Positions 1-9,526 of a stretch of 64,000 bases of DNA are shown piece after piece. Position 1 is the first letter of the stretch. The number at the start of each line of letters is the position of its first letter. The notes under the pieces are model-generated. The model saw only the letters and a list, made by a program, of their open reading frames with translations. It was not told the DNA's origin and made no database searches. Source of the stretch: Methanofollis fontis (GTDB lineage Archaea > Halobacteriota > Methanomicrobia > Methanomicrobiales > Methanofollaceae). Position numbers and translations under genes: made by a program. The stretch is taken from positions 434,001 through 498,000 of the forward strand of contig NZ_PGCL01000002.1 of assembly GCF_004297185.1 (NCBI RefSeq), read 5' to 3'.

Positions 1-28
1 GGTTCAGGAGCATCATGACGGTGATCAG

Positions 29-370
29 TTAGTCACGCCGCAAAAAATCCCAGATATTTTTTGTCTGGTACGGGACGCAATGGGCCTCTTTCGTGTAATC
101 TGACTCGAGAGTATGATGAACCAGTCGGAGTTCATCCCGCATGTTTGCAATACTCTCCTTGAGTTCTGCCACGTCCTTTCTGATGGTTGCAAACTCCTCA
201 AACGACCGCTGTTTCTCGACCTCGACCACACCGCCCTCCTGAAAACGGGCAAATCCCGCCTCAATAAGTTCAAGAATCGCCTCGTTCCGCTCTATAGAGC
301 GTTTCCGTGCAAATGCATCAATCATATCGAGCATTTCCGGATCAAGCGTAAAAGAGCACCGCATCACCAT
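29..370 (-). CDS. Ribbon-helix-helix (CopG/MetJ-like) protein
   Basis: A 113-residue protein. The first ~45 residues read as a ribbon-helix-helix DNA-binding fold: a short strand (RCSFTLDPEML) followed by two helices, with an arginine-rich turn (ARKRSIERNEAI). The rest is charged and probably a coiled coil. Family knowledge says such dimers bind operators, often of their own gene or of metal or toxin genes. No partner is visible because the gene reads out of the window's left side. The ATG at 370 is used; an in-frame ATG at 364 is also possible. Target unknown. Confidence 0.7.
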   Translation of the reverse strand: MVMRCSFTLDPEMLDMIDAFARKRSIERNEAILELIEAGFARFQEGGVVEVEKQRSFEEFATIRKDVAELKESIANMRDELRLVHHTLESDYTKEAHCVPYQTKNIWDFLRRD

Positions 371-424
371 ATCATATCACACCGGAAGAGGGATGAACCG
401 AGAATAGGTAGGTTTCCCCCACTC

Positions 425-1879
425 TTAAGCATGATGCCCGGGGATACAGATGCGGGTGATCCGGTCCATGTCCAGGTGTTCTTCGAGGATGGAGGCGAGA
501 CGGTCATAGGGGTCACCTGCCGGCGTCACTCCGGTATATTCGAGACCTCTTCTCTCTGAAAGAAAGGAGAGGAGAGCGTCCACAACAGGAGGGAGCATGA
601 AGAGACCATGCAGATAGGTGCCGAAGACCAGACCGTCCCCGCTCACCGCTCCAGTCTCGTCGAACGCCGGCAGAGAGTCGCCGATATCCGTCTCCCCCAT
701 GTGGATCTCGTATCCCTCGACATCGCCGATCCGGGAGAGGATCGGACCCACGTCACCGGACCGACAGCGCACCTGTCGCGTGGTCTTCTGATAGGACGAA
801 AAGGTCGTGATCGTCCGGAGGAGACCCAGTCCCTCCACCTCGACCGGTTCCCCTGACTCAAATCCGGCATCGATCAGGTGGTCGCCCAGCATCTGAAAAC
901 CGCCGCAGATCCCGATCACCGGCACACCGTCCTTTCGCCTGCGGCAGATCTCGTCCGCCGCTCCCGATGAGCGGAGCACCGCAAGATCTTCAAGAGTGTT
1001 CTTTGTACCCGGAATGATGATGCAGTCATACCCGTCCAGGGACTCGCCGGGACGGACATAGACGACAGCGGCACAGCGCTCAAGCAGTTCGAAGTCAGTA
1101 AAATTGGCGATCCTGGGGAGACGGACGACGGCGATCCGTATGGGATTTCCTGACGTCATCTTGTCGGCGATGGAGAGCGAATCTTCAGACGGGATCCCGG
1201 TCTCCGCAAAGGGCAGAACTCCCAGAACCGGCACGGCGGTGAGCTCCTCAAGAATCCGGATACCCCCCGCAAAGAGCGCCGGATCACCCCTGAACTTATT
1301 CACGATGATTCCCGCGACGAGGGGGCGGATATCCTCGGGGAGGAGAGAGATGGTGCCGTAAACCTGAGCAAAGACACCACCTCGTTCGATATCGGCGACG
1401 AGCAGGATGGGGAGACGAAGAGCCCTGGCAAGCTGGATATTGGCGATATCACGATCATAGAGATTGACCTCGGCCGCCCCTCCGGCGCCCTCGACAATGA
1501 TTTCACCATATGCCCCCTCCAGCCGCCGGTACGCCGCCACCGCCTCCTGGAGGAGGGAATCGGTTTCGCAGTAGTAGTCCGGGATCTGCACATCCTGATA
1601 CGGACGGCCCAGCAACACGATCTGGCAGACCGATTCCCCCTTTGGTTTGAGAAGGACGGGGTTCATATCGGCCGATGGTTCCACACCCGCCGCATGCGCC
1701 TGCACCGCCTGGGCGATCCCGATCTCAGCTCCGTCGGCGGTCACCCAGGAGTTCAGACTCATATTCTGTGATTTGAAGGGAGCGTTCGTGATCCCACGGT
1801 TCTTCAGGACCCGGCAGATGCCTGCGACCAGCGTGCTCTTACCGACGTGGGAGGAGGTTCCGAGGACCATCAGCGACAT
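425..1879 (-). CDS. cobQ: Cobyric acid synthase
   Basis: Glutamine- and ATP-dependent amidation of four side chains of adenosylcobyrinic acid a,c-diamide, in cytoplasmic cobalamin (corrinoid) synthesis. The N-terminal dethiobiotin synthetase-like ATPase domain has a P-loop ([10 protein letters not shown], residues 7-16). The C-terminal class I glutaminase domain shows GTKNT, the nucleophile motif GICGGFQ near residue 325, GYEIHMGET, and the catalytic His in GTYLHGLF. The 484 residues match the family. The gene stands alone; a TATA-like element lies about 27 bases before the ATG, so the transcript may be leaderless. Confidence 0.96.
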   Translation of the reverse strand: MSLMVLGTSSHVGKSTLVAGICRVLKNRGITNAPFKSQNMSLNSWVTADGAEIGIAQAVQAHAAGVEPSADMNPVLLKPKGESVCQIVLLGRPYQDVQIPDYYCETDSLLQEAVAAYRRLEGAYGEIIVEGAGGAAEVNLYDRDIANIQLARALRLPILLVADIERGGVFAQVYGTISLLPEDIRPLVAGIIVNKFRGDPALFAGGIRILEELTAVPVLGVLPFAETGIPSEDSLSIADKMTSGNPIRIAVVRLPRIANFTDFELLERCAAVVYVRPGESLDGYDCIIIPGTKNTLEDLAVLRSSGAADEICRRRKDGVPVIGICGGFQMLGDHLIDAGFESGEPVEVEGLGLLRTITTFSSYQKTTRQVRCRSGDVGPILSRIGDVEGYEIHMGETDIGDSLPAFDETGAVSGDGLVFGTYLHGLFMLPPVVDALLSFLSERRGLEYTGVTPAGDPYDRLASILEEHLDMDRITRICIPGHHA

Positions 1880-1903
1880 CGGGATGAAATTGCACCTTCG
1901 TGA

Positions 1904-1913
1904 GCATAAAAAG
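1904..1913 (-). promoter_or_regulatory. TATA box for cobQ
   Basis: On the minus strand this reads CTTTTTATGC and lies about 25-34 bases before the cobQ ATG. This is the archaeal TATA position expected for a leaderless or very short-leader transcript. Confidence 0.5.
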
Positions 1914-2100
1914 GTGCGATCTGCACCGGCAGCAGGAGAGCAGAATCACCCTGCCGGGGATGCATGGTGAGGGGCAGGATATACCTGAGGGGTGTATGCA
2001 TGCACTGATCATCCCAATCTGTCCCGCTATCGGGGAGCGCGGCCGAATATCCACCCATGTCACCTGATAACAACAGATGGACGGGATATTCATGCCAAGA

Positions 2101-2109
2101 AATATATAA
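2101..2109 (+). promoter_or_regulatory. TATA box for the eIF1 gene
   Basis: AATATATAA, preceded by a purine-rich BRE-like GAA. Its centre is about 27 bases before the ATG at 2132, so transcription probably starts at or next to the start codon. Confidence 0.6.
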
Positions 2110-2131
2110 CGAGAACTTGAAGGTATAATCA

Positions 2132-2437
2132 ATGAATGGTGGGATATGCCCCAAATGTGGACTACCAAAAGAGCTGTGTATCTGTGAAGAGGTAGCCAAA
2201 GAACAGCAGAGAATACAGGTGAAGGTCAATAAACGCCGTTACGGCAAGGAAGTAACGGTTATCGATGGCCTTGACCCCTATGAGATCGATCTGGTTGACC
2301 TGACCAAATTCCTCAAGGCAAAACTGGCCTGCGGGGGAACGGTGAAGGATACCTCCATAGAACTGCAGGGCAACCACAAGGAACGTGTCAAAGAACTGCT
2401 CTCTCAGAAGGGGTATAAGTTGGAGCAGATCAATTAA
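2132..2437 (+). CDS. Translation initiation factor eIF1/SUI1 family
   Basis: A 101-residue homologue of eIF1 (SUI1/YciH), which acts at the small ribosomal subunit in start-codon selection. An N-terminal cysteine cluster ([13 protein letters not shown], residues 6-18) resembles a small zinc knuckle as in other archaeal homologues. The SUI1 core follows, with the signature GGTVKD and ELQGNH and the terminal GYKLEQIN. Transcribed alone from a clear TATA box, with a T-rich stretch about 20 bases after the stop. Confidence 0.95.
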   Translation: MNGGICPKCGLPKELCICEEVAKEQQRIQVKVNKRRYGKEVTVIDGLDPYEIDLVDLTKFLKAKLACGGTVKDTSIELQGNHKERVKELLSQKGYKLEQIN

Positions 2438-2459
2438 ACTCCAGCCCTTATTCGGATCC

Positions 2460-2465
2460 TTTTTT
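2460..2465 (+). terminator. Oligo-T terminator after eIF1
   Basis: A run of six T about 22 bases after the stop codon. Oligo-T tracts without a strong hairpin are the usual archaeal terminator. Confidence 0.45.
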
Positions 2466-2692
2466 ACAGGCACCTGAATGTTGCCTTTCCCGTAGATGCA
2501 AACACCATCCATCAGATCGGTTTTTTCGCATGGACACCCCGGGTTGTGAGCGTGGGGCGGGCACCGCAGCGCACCATGGGGATTGAAAAACCACCACTGG
2601 CGATCAGTGATGGGACGGATATGGGCCCTGCATGCGGGCAATGAAAACCTCCAATCCTGAAGGCATCACGGAGGGTATAAAAAGAGATTTCT

Positions 2693-3730
2693 TCAGACCG
2701 CAAACCTGAAGAGAAGCCATGCGATGATGAGCATGATCGCTGAAAACTTCAGCCCTGCAGTCGCGCGGGCCTCTCCCATCTGACCGGCAACCAGGCCCGA
2801 GAAAAAGCCCATGATCATTGCAGCATGAGAGAACAGCCTCTTATAGAGGTCCATGTTCACATTACCCATGAACTGGCTCCCTGCACCCGAGGCGGAGGCA
2901 GCAATCCCGGCCTCAGACATCGTGGTCAGAAATGTGGTCTCGAGCACCAGGATCACGAAGAGGAAAACAAAGAATGCAACAAGGATGATCACCTCATAGA
3001 TGAGCATATTGCTTGCCCGCTCGTTCTTAAGGCTGACAAACTCGTAACTGTCATGCGCCGCTGCACGGAGCACCTCGGAAACGTCACCGCCGGCCTTGCT
3101 CGCCTTGGCAATAAGGTCCACCGAACGCTCTGCAAGCGGAGTGCCGAGATTCTGCCCGAATCGATAGATTGCATCGACAAACGGGACACTCCACGACATA
3201 TCGACATCAAGTTTGCGGACAAAGGGGGTCAGGGTGCCGTACTCCCCCTTTGCCACAATATGGATGGCATTCGGGAGCGTCATACCCGAATCATTCATGC
3301 CCGCCACGTCCCTGAAGAAGTTCGGAAGTGCCTCTTCCAGATTTTTTTCGCGTTTTCCTTCCATGAAATCGAGGACGGCGAGCGGAATCACCGGAATGAG
3401 CACGGCGATCACGATGACGTCGTCGATCATGGTGGTGTTGAAGAGGGCCCACCAGCCATAGTCAACGATGATCACGGAAAAACCGACGATGAGAAATAAA
3501 AATGCCAGCGGCACTGTGGCGATGAGACTGTTGGTCGGTGTTTCTGTCAGGACCTCAAAGGGATGCTTGAGAAATCGCCCCAGACCCACCCGGGTCCGGC
3601 GCTGGGTTTCGATCTTCGAGACGATCTCCAGTTCATGGCGCTCATGCTCATCGAGGTCCACCGTTCCCACCGGGGTGTTTCCACGATCTCCCCTGTTGAG
3701 GAGATCGTCAATAAGAGTACCAAATCTCAT
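2693..3730 (-). CDS. Type II secretion F-domain membrane protein (TadC/FlaJ-like), second copy
   Basis: A polytopic platform protein of the type IV filament superfamily. It has 345 residues: an N-terminal cytoplasmic segment (~60), hydrophobic pairs around 70-125, a cytoplasmic T2SSF domain (~135-245, with GMTLPNAI and a helical GGDVSEVL stretch), and C-terminal membrane helices from ~245 to the end (IILVAFFVFLFVILVLE). It follows the other F-domain protein by three bases, so the two probably form a hetero-oligomeric platform beneath the ATPase. Whether it drives a pilus, an archaellum or secretion cannot be told; no archaellin or pilin gene lies nearby. Confidence 0.88.
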   Translation of the reverse strand: MRFGTLIDDLLNRGDRGNTPVGTVDLDEHERHELEIVSKIETQRRTRVGLGRFLKHPFEVLTETPTNSLIATVPLAFLFLIVGFSVIIVDYGWWALFNTTMIDDVIVIAVLIPVIPLAVLDFMEGKREKNLEEALPNFFRDVAGMNDSGMTLPNAIHIVAKGEYGTLTPFVRKLDVDMSWSVPFVDAIYRFGQNLGTPLAERSVDLIAKASKAGGDVSEVLRAAAHDSYEFVSLKNERASNMLIYEVIILVAFFVFLFVILVLETTFLTTMSEAGIAASASGAGSQFMGNVNMDLYKRLFSHAAMIMGFFSGLVAGQMGEARATAGLKFSAIMLIIAWLLFRFAV

Positions 3731-3733
3731 CTC

Positions 3734-4657
3734 TCACACCTCCGGGGTCATCGAACTGATCAGTATGATGAACATGATGCTCCCGAATGGCACGATCAGA
3801 TAGATGATGATAATCAGAAAGATCGGGTTGGCATCTCCCCCGATGATCGACATGATCGACTGCAGGATGATCAGGAAGAGGGTTCCGGCCACCATCGCCG
3901 TCACATAACTCTCGGCAATCAGACCCAGGGTTTCGAGAAAGGTCTTCTGCTGCTGGTGGTTCTCATTGGTGTACTGGACCGCCTTGTTCCTGAAATACTC
4001 AGTGAGGTTTGCACCAGAGGAGATCGTCGCCATCGCACCCTGCAAGAACTCTTTCATCCTCGGACTCGGTGTAAAGGTAGAGGATATCCGCATCGCCTCA
4101 ATGAGATCCCTGCCAAAAAGGTCGATCTCACGGGAGATATACCGGGCTTCTACAGCGGTTTCGCCATATATCGGGCTTTCTCCAAGGAGACGGAAGACCT
4201 CGGCCGGAGTGATGCCTGCCGTTGACATTGCGGTCACATAATTGATCGCATAGGGAAGCGTGGCGTCGATATTCCGCCGCCTGTTGCCGGCCAGCACCTT
4301 GGGATACATCATGAAGGAGAAGTAGGTGATGCCGCCAAAGACCAGGAGGGAAAAAACGAAGACAAATGTCGTTCCAATCAGGAGCTTGAAGTCGGAGAGG
4401 GCAACAAGAAAACCGGGAACGGCACCATGATATGAGATCATCCCCGGGATATCCAGAAAGAATGTGAGCATCCCGAGCAATAAGGCCGTCACACATCCGA
4501 CAAGCAGTGACGAGAGATAGGCCGTGGAGAGGTAGGCCTCAAAGGGGGTCTTCATGCGGGCCTGCATCAGATCGCTCCTTAGTTCGACATATTCCTCCCG
4601 TTTGCCCTTTGCCCTCTGGCCAAGAAGGCCGAAACTAAAGCGTTCAAAACTATTCAT
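3734..4657 (-). CDS. Type II secretion F-domain membrane protein (TadB/FlaJ-like), first copy
   Basis: A 307-residue paralogue of the next gene, predicted to anchor the filament ATPase in the cytoplasmic membrane. Hydrophobic helices lie near residues 45-75 and 90-120. A T2SSF domain follows (RNIDATLPYAINYVTAMSTAG, then EAMRISSTFTPSP), then helices near the C-terminus (LIIIIYLIVPFGSIMFIIL). The ATG at 4657 overlaps the ATPase stop by 8 bases (ATGAATAG). A longer reading to 4690 is possible but would overlap the ATPase gene more. Confidence 0.87.
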   Translation of the reverse strand: MNSFERFSFGLLGQRAKGKREEYVELRSDLMQARMKTPFEAYLSTAYLSSLLVGCVTALLLGMLTFFLDIPGMISYHGAVPGFLVALSDFKLLIGTTFVFVFSLLVFGGITYFSFMMYPKVLAGNRRRNIDATLPYAINYVTAMSTAGITPAEVFRLLGESPIYGETAVEARYISREIDLFGRDLIEAMRISSTFTPSPRMKEFLQGAMATISSGANLTEYFRNKAVQYTNENHQQQKTFLETLGLIAESYVTAMVAGTLFLIILQSIMSIIGGDANPIFLIIIIYLIVPFGSIMFIILISSMTPEV

Positions 4658-7313
4658 AGAGATCACCCCGCACGACCTCCATGACCGCATCGGGGTCGCG
4701 GAAGTAGGAGATCAGCATCTTTGAGACATCACGGTAGTGACGGATCTTCTTGATTCGCATCCATTCAAGAATTTCCTGGCGCCTTTTTAGCTCCTCTCGC
4801 ATTCTTGTCTCACTCCAGCCACGGATTTCCATGATAGCCTCCAGAATGTACGACTTCCCGGAATACCTGATATCGTCGGATGCCTGATGCCAGGAGAAGA
4901 CCTCATTGGTGATCAGTTCGTTTGTCCGGGGATCAATATCCAGGATCTCAATGATCTGTTTGTTTCTCCGGATCCGCTGCCCCCCGACACGCGCCTGCTG
5001 CTGGACGCAGACCAGATTGAGGGCGTTGAGCATGTTTCGCGGGACGTTCAGGGGAGGGTTCTCGAGTCGGTGAACAACCGATGCCACCGAATCGGCGTGC
5101 ATTGTTGCATACGTGACGTGGCCGGTGGACATCGCCTGGAAGAGCGTCTGTGCCTCCTTGCCCCTGACCTCACCGACCAGTATGTACTCGGGGCGCTGAC
5201 GGAGGGCCGCCCTGAGCAGTTCGTACATGTCAATCTCGCCCTTTCCACCGGTGTCGAATGAATCACGCGTCACCGAGGGGATCCAGTTCGGATGGGGCAG
5301 TTTCAGTTCACGGGTGTCCTCAAGGGAGACGATCTTCGCCTGCGGCGGAATGAACAGGGAGATGGCATTGAGTGCAGTGGTCTTTCCAGAAGCTGTCCCT
5401 CCGGCAAATATGGCTGAGTTCCCGGCCTCCACCGCAAGCCACAGGAAGGCAATGGAGAGGGGCGAGAAGGTGCCCCACTCGATCATATCGGTCGGCGTGA
5501 TGGGTTCGTCCTTGAACTTCCGGATCGTGAAGGTCGAACCATGTGCGGTCACCTCGCGGCCAAGCGTCATCTGGATACGGGAACCGTCCGACATTGTGGC
5601 ATCGAGCATCGGTTCTGCGATTGAGATGTACTTGCCTGCACGCTGTGCGAGCTTGGTGACAAACGAATCGAGTTCGACGGCATCGGTGTACATCAGGTTG
5701 GTCTTGATCGACTCATATCCCGAGTGGAAGATGAAGATCGGGTTGTTCAGCCCATCACAGGAAATATCCTCGATATACTTGTCATGCATCACGGCATCGA
5801 TCAGGCCGTCACCGAGGAAGTCGCGCTCGATTGCATAGAGGATCTTCTCTCTGGTGAGTGGAGAGAGCGAGATACCATAATCAGCAATAATTTCGTCGGA
5901 AAATGAACGGAGAATACGTTTCGATTCTGAACGGGAGATATCCTTCGTGTTCACGTCCAGACGTTCGAACAGGCGCTCCTTGATCTCGTCGAGCAGTTCG
6001 GATTCGGCGTCGGTGATCTCCGGTTCGAGCACCTCGTAGGAGTATTCATGGGTGGCATTGTCATAGATGATTCGTACATATGCATAGGGTTCGTTGACAG
6101 GGTAGAGTTCTACCTCCTCAACACCGGGATCTGGAGTGAAGGCGAGGTCGACAAGGGGGCCATGGATCACCGGGTTGTATTCATCGACAGTGTGACGGAA
6201 CCGGGAGATAATGCCTAATTTTCCGAGAATTCCACCCTTTTCCGGACCCTCTCTCCCGAGTACCACTTCACGGGCGTCTTCGGCAATACTGGGGAATGAA
6301 TCCCTCCATATCCCATCAATCTCCTGAGGAAGACCATTCACTCCAGACGAGTGGGCCTGAGATCTGAACTCAAATGCAAGATCCTCAACATCAAAGGTTG
6401 CTGCCTTCGGGAGAATGAGATCTGAGAAGGAATTGAGGTCTTCGGCATCGGTAATGCCCGCATCCACATTCCCCTGAGGATTGTCCGACGTTTCGCCCTC
6501 AGACCATCGCGTCCGCCGGCTCATAGCATGTGTTGCTGGGGGCACAGTGGGCTGAACGGGCTCGCACCCATACCCGGGCATTGCATCGGCATCCTCCTGG
6601 ATGCTATCATCCGGGACTGTTCTACCCTGGATCGTCTCGATTTCTGGAATGGACTGGCTGAGCGCCGGAATTCCGTCCATTTCCCTGAAAGCATCACTCT
6701 TTCCCGAAAAAAGTTCATCAACAACTGACTGCAACTCAGCAAGATTTCTGGGGTCCAGGACCGGTTCATCATTTTCGTGGGCAGAGAGCGCCGTCTCACG
6801 AATAATGCCCCCGGCATCCGCCCCATCATCGGGAGATGCGTCATCCCCAAACAACAGTGTGGGGGACTGTTCCCCATCACCAGCATCCGCCCCATCATCG
6901 GGAGATGTGCCATCCCCAAACAACAGCGTGGGGGACTGTTCCCCATCACCAGCATCAGCCCCATCATCGGGAGATGCGTCATCCCCAAACAACAGTGTGG
7001 GAGGCTGTTCCCCATCACCAGCATCAGCCCCATCGTCGGGAGATGCGTCATCCAGGGACAATGGAGAGGGGATTTTTTCCTCGCTCCCGCCATCGTCCAG
7101 AACCGGGCTCTGCCTGACGTCCCGGATCAGATTGCTGAGATCGAGACCGCCCTTTTTTCCCACCATCGATCTGAGCGATTCAAATTCGTCAGCGTGGTCA
7201 GGTTGGACCGTAACTTCAGCACCGTTCTCGTCGTCCGGATCACTGCTGCCGCGCCCGTTCATCTGCTGAAGGATGTCATGCAGCCGATTTTTTTTTAGCG
7301 TGTCCTTATTCAT
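4650..7313 (-). CDS. Type II/IV secretion ATPase (TadA/FlaI-like) with a long repetitive N-terminal arm
   Basis: A hexameric motor ATPase of the type IV filament superfamily. The 887 residues exceed the ~500 usual for archaeal FlaI/TadA. Residues ~1-380 are an acidic, low-complexity arm with a 23-residue repeat (about 83-168). The rest is a standard N1/N2 plus ATPase module: Walker A GGTASGKTT (~638-646), the Asp box SLEDTREL, Walker B ILVGEVRG (~710-718) and the His box TMHADS. The ATG at 7313 overlaps the upstream stop by 8 bases. Downstream are two F-domain membrane proteins, its expected partners. The arm could tether regulators such as the MinD or roadblock proteins encoded nearby (inference). 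Confidence 0.93.
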   Translation of the reverse strand: MNKDTLKKNRLHDILQQMNGRGSSDPDDENGAEVTVQPDHADEFESLRSMVGKKGGLDLSNLIRDVRQSPVLDDGGSEEKIPSPLSLDDASPDDGADAGDGEQPPTLLFGDDASPDDGADAGDGEQSPTLLFGDGTSPDDGADAGDGEQSPTLLFGDDASPDDGADAGGIIRETALSAHENDEPVLDPRNLAELQSVVDELFSGKSDAFREMDGIPALSQSIPEIETIQGRTVPDDSIQEDADAMPGYGCEPVQPTVPPATHAMSRRTRWSEGETSDNPQGNVDAGITDAEDLNSFSDLILPKAATFDVEDLAFEFRSQAHSSGVNGLPQEIDGIWRDSFPSIAEDAREVVLGREGPEKGGILGKLGIISRFRHTVDEYNPVIHGPLVDLAFTPDPGVEEVELYPVNEPYAYVRIIYDNATHEYSYEVLEPEITDAESELLDEIKERLFERLDVNTKDISRSESKRILRSFSDEIIADYGISLSPLTREKILYAIERDFLGDGLIDAVMHDKYIEDISCDGLNNPIFIFHSGYESIKTNLMYTDAVELDSFVTKLAQRAGKYISIAEPMLDATMSDGSRIQMTLGREVTAHGSTFTIRKFKDEPITPTDMIEWGTFSPLSIAFLWLAVEAGNSAIFAGGTASGKTTALNAISLFIPPQAKIVSLEDTRELKLPHPNWIPSVTRDSFDTGGKGEIDMYELLRAALRQRPEYILVGEVRGKEAQTLFQAMSTGHVTYATMHADSVASVVHRLENPPLNVPRNMLNALNLVCVQQQARVGGQRIRRNKQIIEILDIDPRTNELITNEVFSWHQASDDIRYSGKSYILEAIMEIRGWSETRMREELKRRQEILEWMRIKKIRHYRDVSKMLISYFRDPDAVMEVVRGDLYE
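6808..7065 (-). repeat. In-frame 69-bp tandem repeat in the ATPase gene
   Basis: Three nearly identical 69-base units start at 6831, 6900 and 6969, with partial units on each side. They encode a 23-residue acidic unit of the form DDASPDDGADAGDGEQ-P-TLLFG. Near-identity at the DNA level points to recent expansion by slippage or recombination, so copy number probably varies between strains. Confidence 0.93.
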
Positions 7314-7932
7314 CTGCCAAACCACCCAGATCAATCACAAGTTCACTTTTTTTTCCATTGAAATCAACAAGGAACGTATAGACCTCACGTGCCCGATCAA
7401 TCATCAGCACATCATAATGCCCGTTCAGGAGACGGAATGAGACTTTTCCATCTCCCGTCGTCACATCGCTCGCGATCACATGACGCCCCTTCCGCATCGA
7501 TACCCGGACACCGGACTGCGGACGATCGTCCCGTACTATATCAATGGAGAGTACACCAGGAGATTTTCGTTTTTCTCCTATTTCCGGGATATCGGCGGGG
7601 AGTTGATGGGGAAAGTGCCCCTTGTTGAAAACCCTGCAATGAGAAACCACGATGTCGACGGCCCGCCGATCGACACCGTAGAGATCATATTCATCGTTGT
7701 CGGTTATTTTGAGGACAGCAGAATCACCGAAGAGCGCTCCTTTCTCGTCCCTGAAGATCGCACCGGTTGGCTCTCCGCCAGAAAAAAGGATGACCGAACT
7801 TTTTGAACTGTCGACAAACACGCCAACGGAACCGTCCCGTGAACCTGCCACCCTTGACATCTCAAAATAGGGGAATGATCCGAGATAGCGCGATCTGCTG
7901 AGAATCTCATTTATGATCTCCATTATCTCCAT
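7306..7932 (-). CDS. Uncharacterised two-domain protein (VLF-G-P domain plus beta-sandwich)
   Basis: 208 residues, no named family recognised. Around residues 20-75 it has the pattern G.VGVFV...SVILFSGGEPTGAIF, which recurs in two proteins of the upstream operon and resembles the small regulatory domain of DUF4388/PATAN proteins (weak analogy). Residues ~125-205 look like a carboxypeptidase-regulatory/Ig-like beta-sandwich (SGVRVSMRKG, GDGKVSFRLLNGHYDVLM). There is no signal peptide, so it is probably cytoplasmic. The ATG at 7932 follows a GGGGGA ribosome site; an upstream start at 7989 is less likely. It sits between MinD and the filament ATPase. Confidence 0.65.
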   Translation of the reverse strand: MEIMEIINEILSRSRYLGSFPYFEMSRVAGSRDGSVGVFVDSSKSSVILFSGGEPTGAIFRDEKGALFGDSAVLKITDNDEYDLYGVDRRAVDIVVSHCRVFNKGHFPHQLPADIPEIGEKRKSPGVLSIDIVRDDRPQSGVRVSMRKGRHVIASDVTTGDGKVSFRLLNGHYDVLMIDRAREVYTFLVDFNGKKSELVIDLGGLADE

Positions 7933-8021
7933 GATTCGTCCCCCGGAACCTCTCACCAACACAGACAGATCAGGTTGACCCACCCGCAAAAACCCGGAAA
8001 CGGGTTTTAACCGTTTCCAGA

Positions 8022-8813
8022 TCAGCGTGCTCCGCCAAAGAGCGTGTGAGCAAGCCTGTCAATGAAATTTTGTTTCCTCTCCTCGGTCTCCTCTTCATAC
8101 TGCATCCCGGCGATGTCCGCGGCGATTCGCCTGAAGGCGCGTGAGGACTCCGATGCCGGATACTTGATGACTACCGGCGTCTTGTAGGCGGTCGATCTCC
8201 GCACGTTGGGGTCTTCAGGGATCATGTCGATCACCCGCACGCCAAGCACGTCCTCGACAGAATGCCGTCTGATTTCGGTGTTTTCCATCCCCGATCGATT
8301 GATGATCGCACCATAGACCTTGCCCCCGACCATCTCCGTCAGGATTTTCGTCTTCAGAGCGTCGGCCATCGAAGAGAGTTCCGGGTTCACCACAAGGATC
8401 ACCTCATCCGAGATGGCAAGTGCCACCACACCATCTTTGCTGATCCCGGCAGCGGCGTCGACAAGGAGGTAGTCACACCGGTCAATCAGTTCCCGCATCA
8501 CATCCCGGAGACGATCGGGGTCCGAGTTCTGAAAGCCCTGGAGTGAGATGCCGCTTGGCACCACTTTGACGCCATTGGGCCCCTCATATATTGCATCCTC
8601 AACCTTCGCCTTGCCGGCAAGCACTTCATGAAGTGTGACCGGTGCGTCTTCAAGCCCGAGCACCAGACCCAGATTCGCCATCCCGATATCCGCATCGAGA
8701 ATATAGGTTTCTTTGCCGAGTTGGGCGAGAGATGTCCCGAGGTTAACGGTTACCGTCGTCTTGCCGGTACCCCCTTTCCCGGATGCGATTGTAAATGCCC
8801 TGATCAATCCCAC
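8022..8813 (-). CDS. minD: MinD/ParA-family ATPase
   Basis: A 263-residue deviant-Walker P-loop ATPase (GKGGTGKTT, residues 12-20; switch-like LLVDAAAGI). MinD/ParA/FlhG proteins dimerise on ATP and position division, chromosome or surface structures. The C-terminal ~25 residues (RKQNFIDRLAHTLFGGAR) could form an amphipathic membrane-targeting helix. It opens the filament-machine operon from its own promoter, so positioning of that machine is the most natural role, in analogy with FlhG (inference). It starts at GTG 8813. Confidence 0.92.
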   Translation of the reverse strand: MGLIRAFTIASGKGGTGKTTVTVNLGTSLAQLGKETYILDADIGMANLGLVLGLEDAPVTLHEVLAGKAKVEDAIYEGPNGVKVVPSGISLQGFQNSDPDRLRDVMRELIDRCDYLLVDAAAGISKDGVVALAISDEVILVVNPELSSMADALKTKILTEMVGGKVYGAIINRSGMENTEIRRHSVEDVLGVRVIDMIPEDPNVRRSTAYKTPVVIKYPASESSRAFRRIAADIAGMQYEEETEERKQNFIDRLAHTLFGGAR

Positions 8814-8842
8814 ACCTTCTACTCCATTGATTGTGAACTATG

Positions 8843-8851
8843 GTATTTAAA
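8843..8851 (-). promoter_or_regulatory. TATA box for the minD-filament ATPase operon
   Basis: It reads TTTAAATAC on the minus strand, about 30-38 bases before the minD start, in a 116-base AT-rich gap separating the two collinear operons. Confidence 0.6.
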
Positions 8852-8929
8852 CATTTTGAAATCATAGATGGCAATTAGAAGAGGTTAAACAGTCATTTAA
8901 GGCAAGAAATCGAGAAAAATGAATATGAA

Positions 8930-9526
8930 CTACTGTTCGTCCCGGGTCTCGTCAACGATCAGATGGTCCATCTGAAGTTCTTTCAAGAGTGCCGAGGCAT
9001 CTGCCTCGAAATTTTCCGAGAGTTTCTTGAGTGACTCAATGGAAACCTGATCGAGAACCTGTTTTCGAACCCGACCCTGAGCGGTTACCGACTTCCCTTC
9101 CCCAACCGGATCGTCGCCGGCTTCAACCGCCTGGACCACCCGTATCCGTGCGGCTCTGACACCCGCACCAACTTTCACCGGCTTTATTGTTGTCTTCCCC
9201 CCCTTTTCATCGCTCTCGCCCTCAACAACCCTCCACGCCTCATTGAAGAGGAGGAGGGCATCCACCTCTCTGGCAGAGAAGGGGTGAAAATCTGTACAGG
9301 CCTCCGCCGTATCCCCTTCTATCCGTTTCAGGGCCTCGCTTCCAGCGCTCTGCGTCGAGATTTCAGCACAGAGCGGCTTGCCTGAACGAAAAAGAACTGA
9401 TCCTTTTCGATCTCTGGTTTTCCAGAGGAGGGCGCCGGTGAATCCGGTCGTCCGGCAGGATTCGACTGCCTCTGAAAGAGGACAGGTGAGGGATTTCTCC
9501 GGGGTGCCGGTCTTTGGAAAGTGCAT
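8930..9526 (-). CDS. Uncharacterised protein with the shared VLF-G-P domain
   Basis: 198 residues, no named family recognised. Residues ~25-75 (GFTGALLWKTRDRKGSVLF then SGKPLCAEI, then GSEALKRI) follow the same layout as domains in the proteins at 9527-10216 and 7306-7932. The middle is charged and basic. The C-terminus (~150-198) is helical (SIESLKKLSENF, ASALLKELQMDHLI). It is the last gene of the hydrogenase operon, directly abutting the preceding stop. Presumably a cytoplasmic regulator or adaptor. Confidence 0.6.
   Translation of the reverse strand: MHFPKTGTPEKSLTCPLSEAVESCRTTGFTGALLWKTRDRKGSVLFRSGKPLCAEISTQSAGSEALKRIEGDTAEACTDFHPFSAREVDALLLFNEAWRVVEGESDEKGGKTTIKPVKVGAGVRAARIRVVQAVEAGDDPVGEGKSVTAQGRVRKQVLDQVSIESLKKLSENFEADASALLKELQMDHLIVDETRDEQ

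Noticed and set aside
6808-7065. Tandem repeats considered as a CRISPR array
   Set aside because: Units are contiguous without unique spacers, stay in frame and encode a protein repeat.
4650-7313. Naming the secretion ATPase as the archaellum motor FlaI
   Set aside because: No archaellin, flaF/G/H or other archaellum gene is adjacent; only the general family can be supported.
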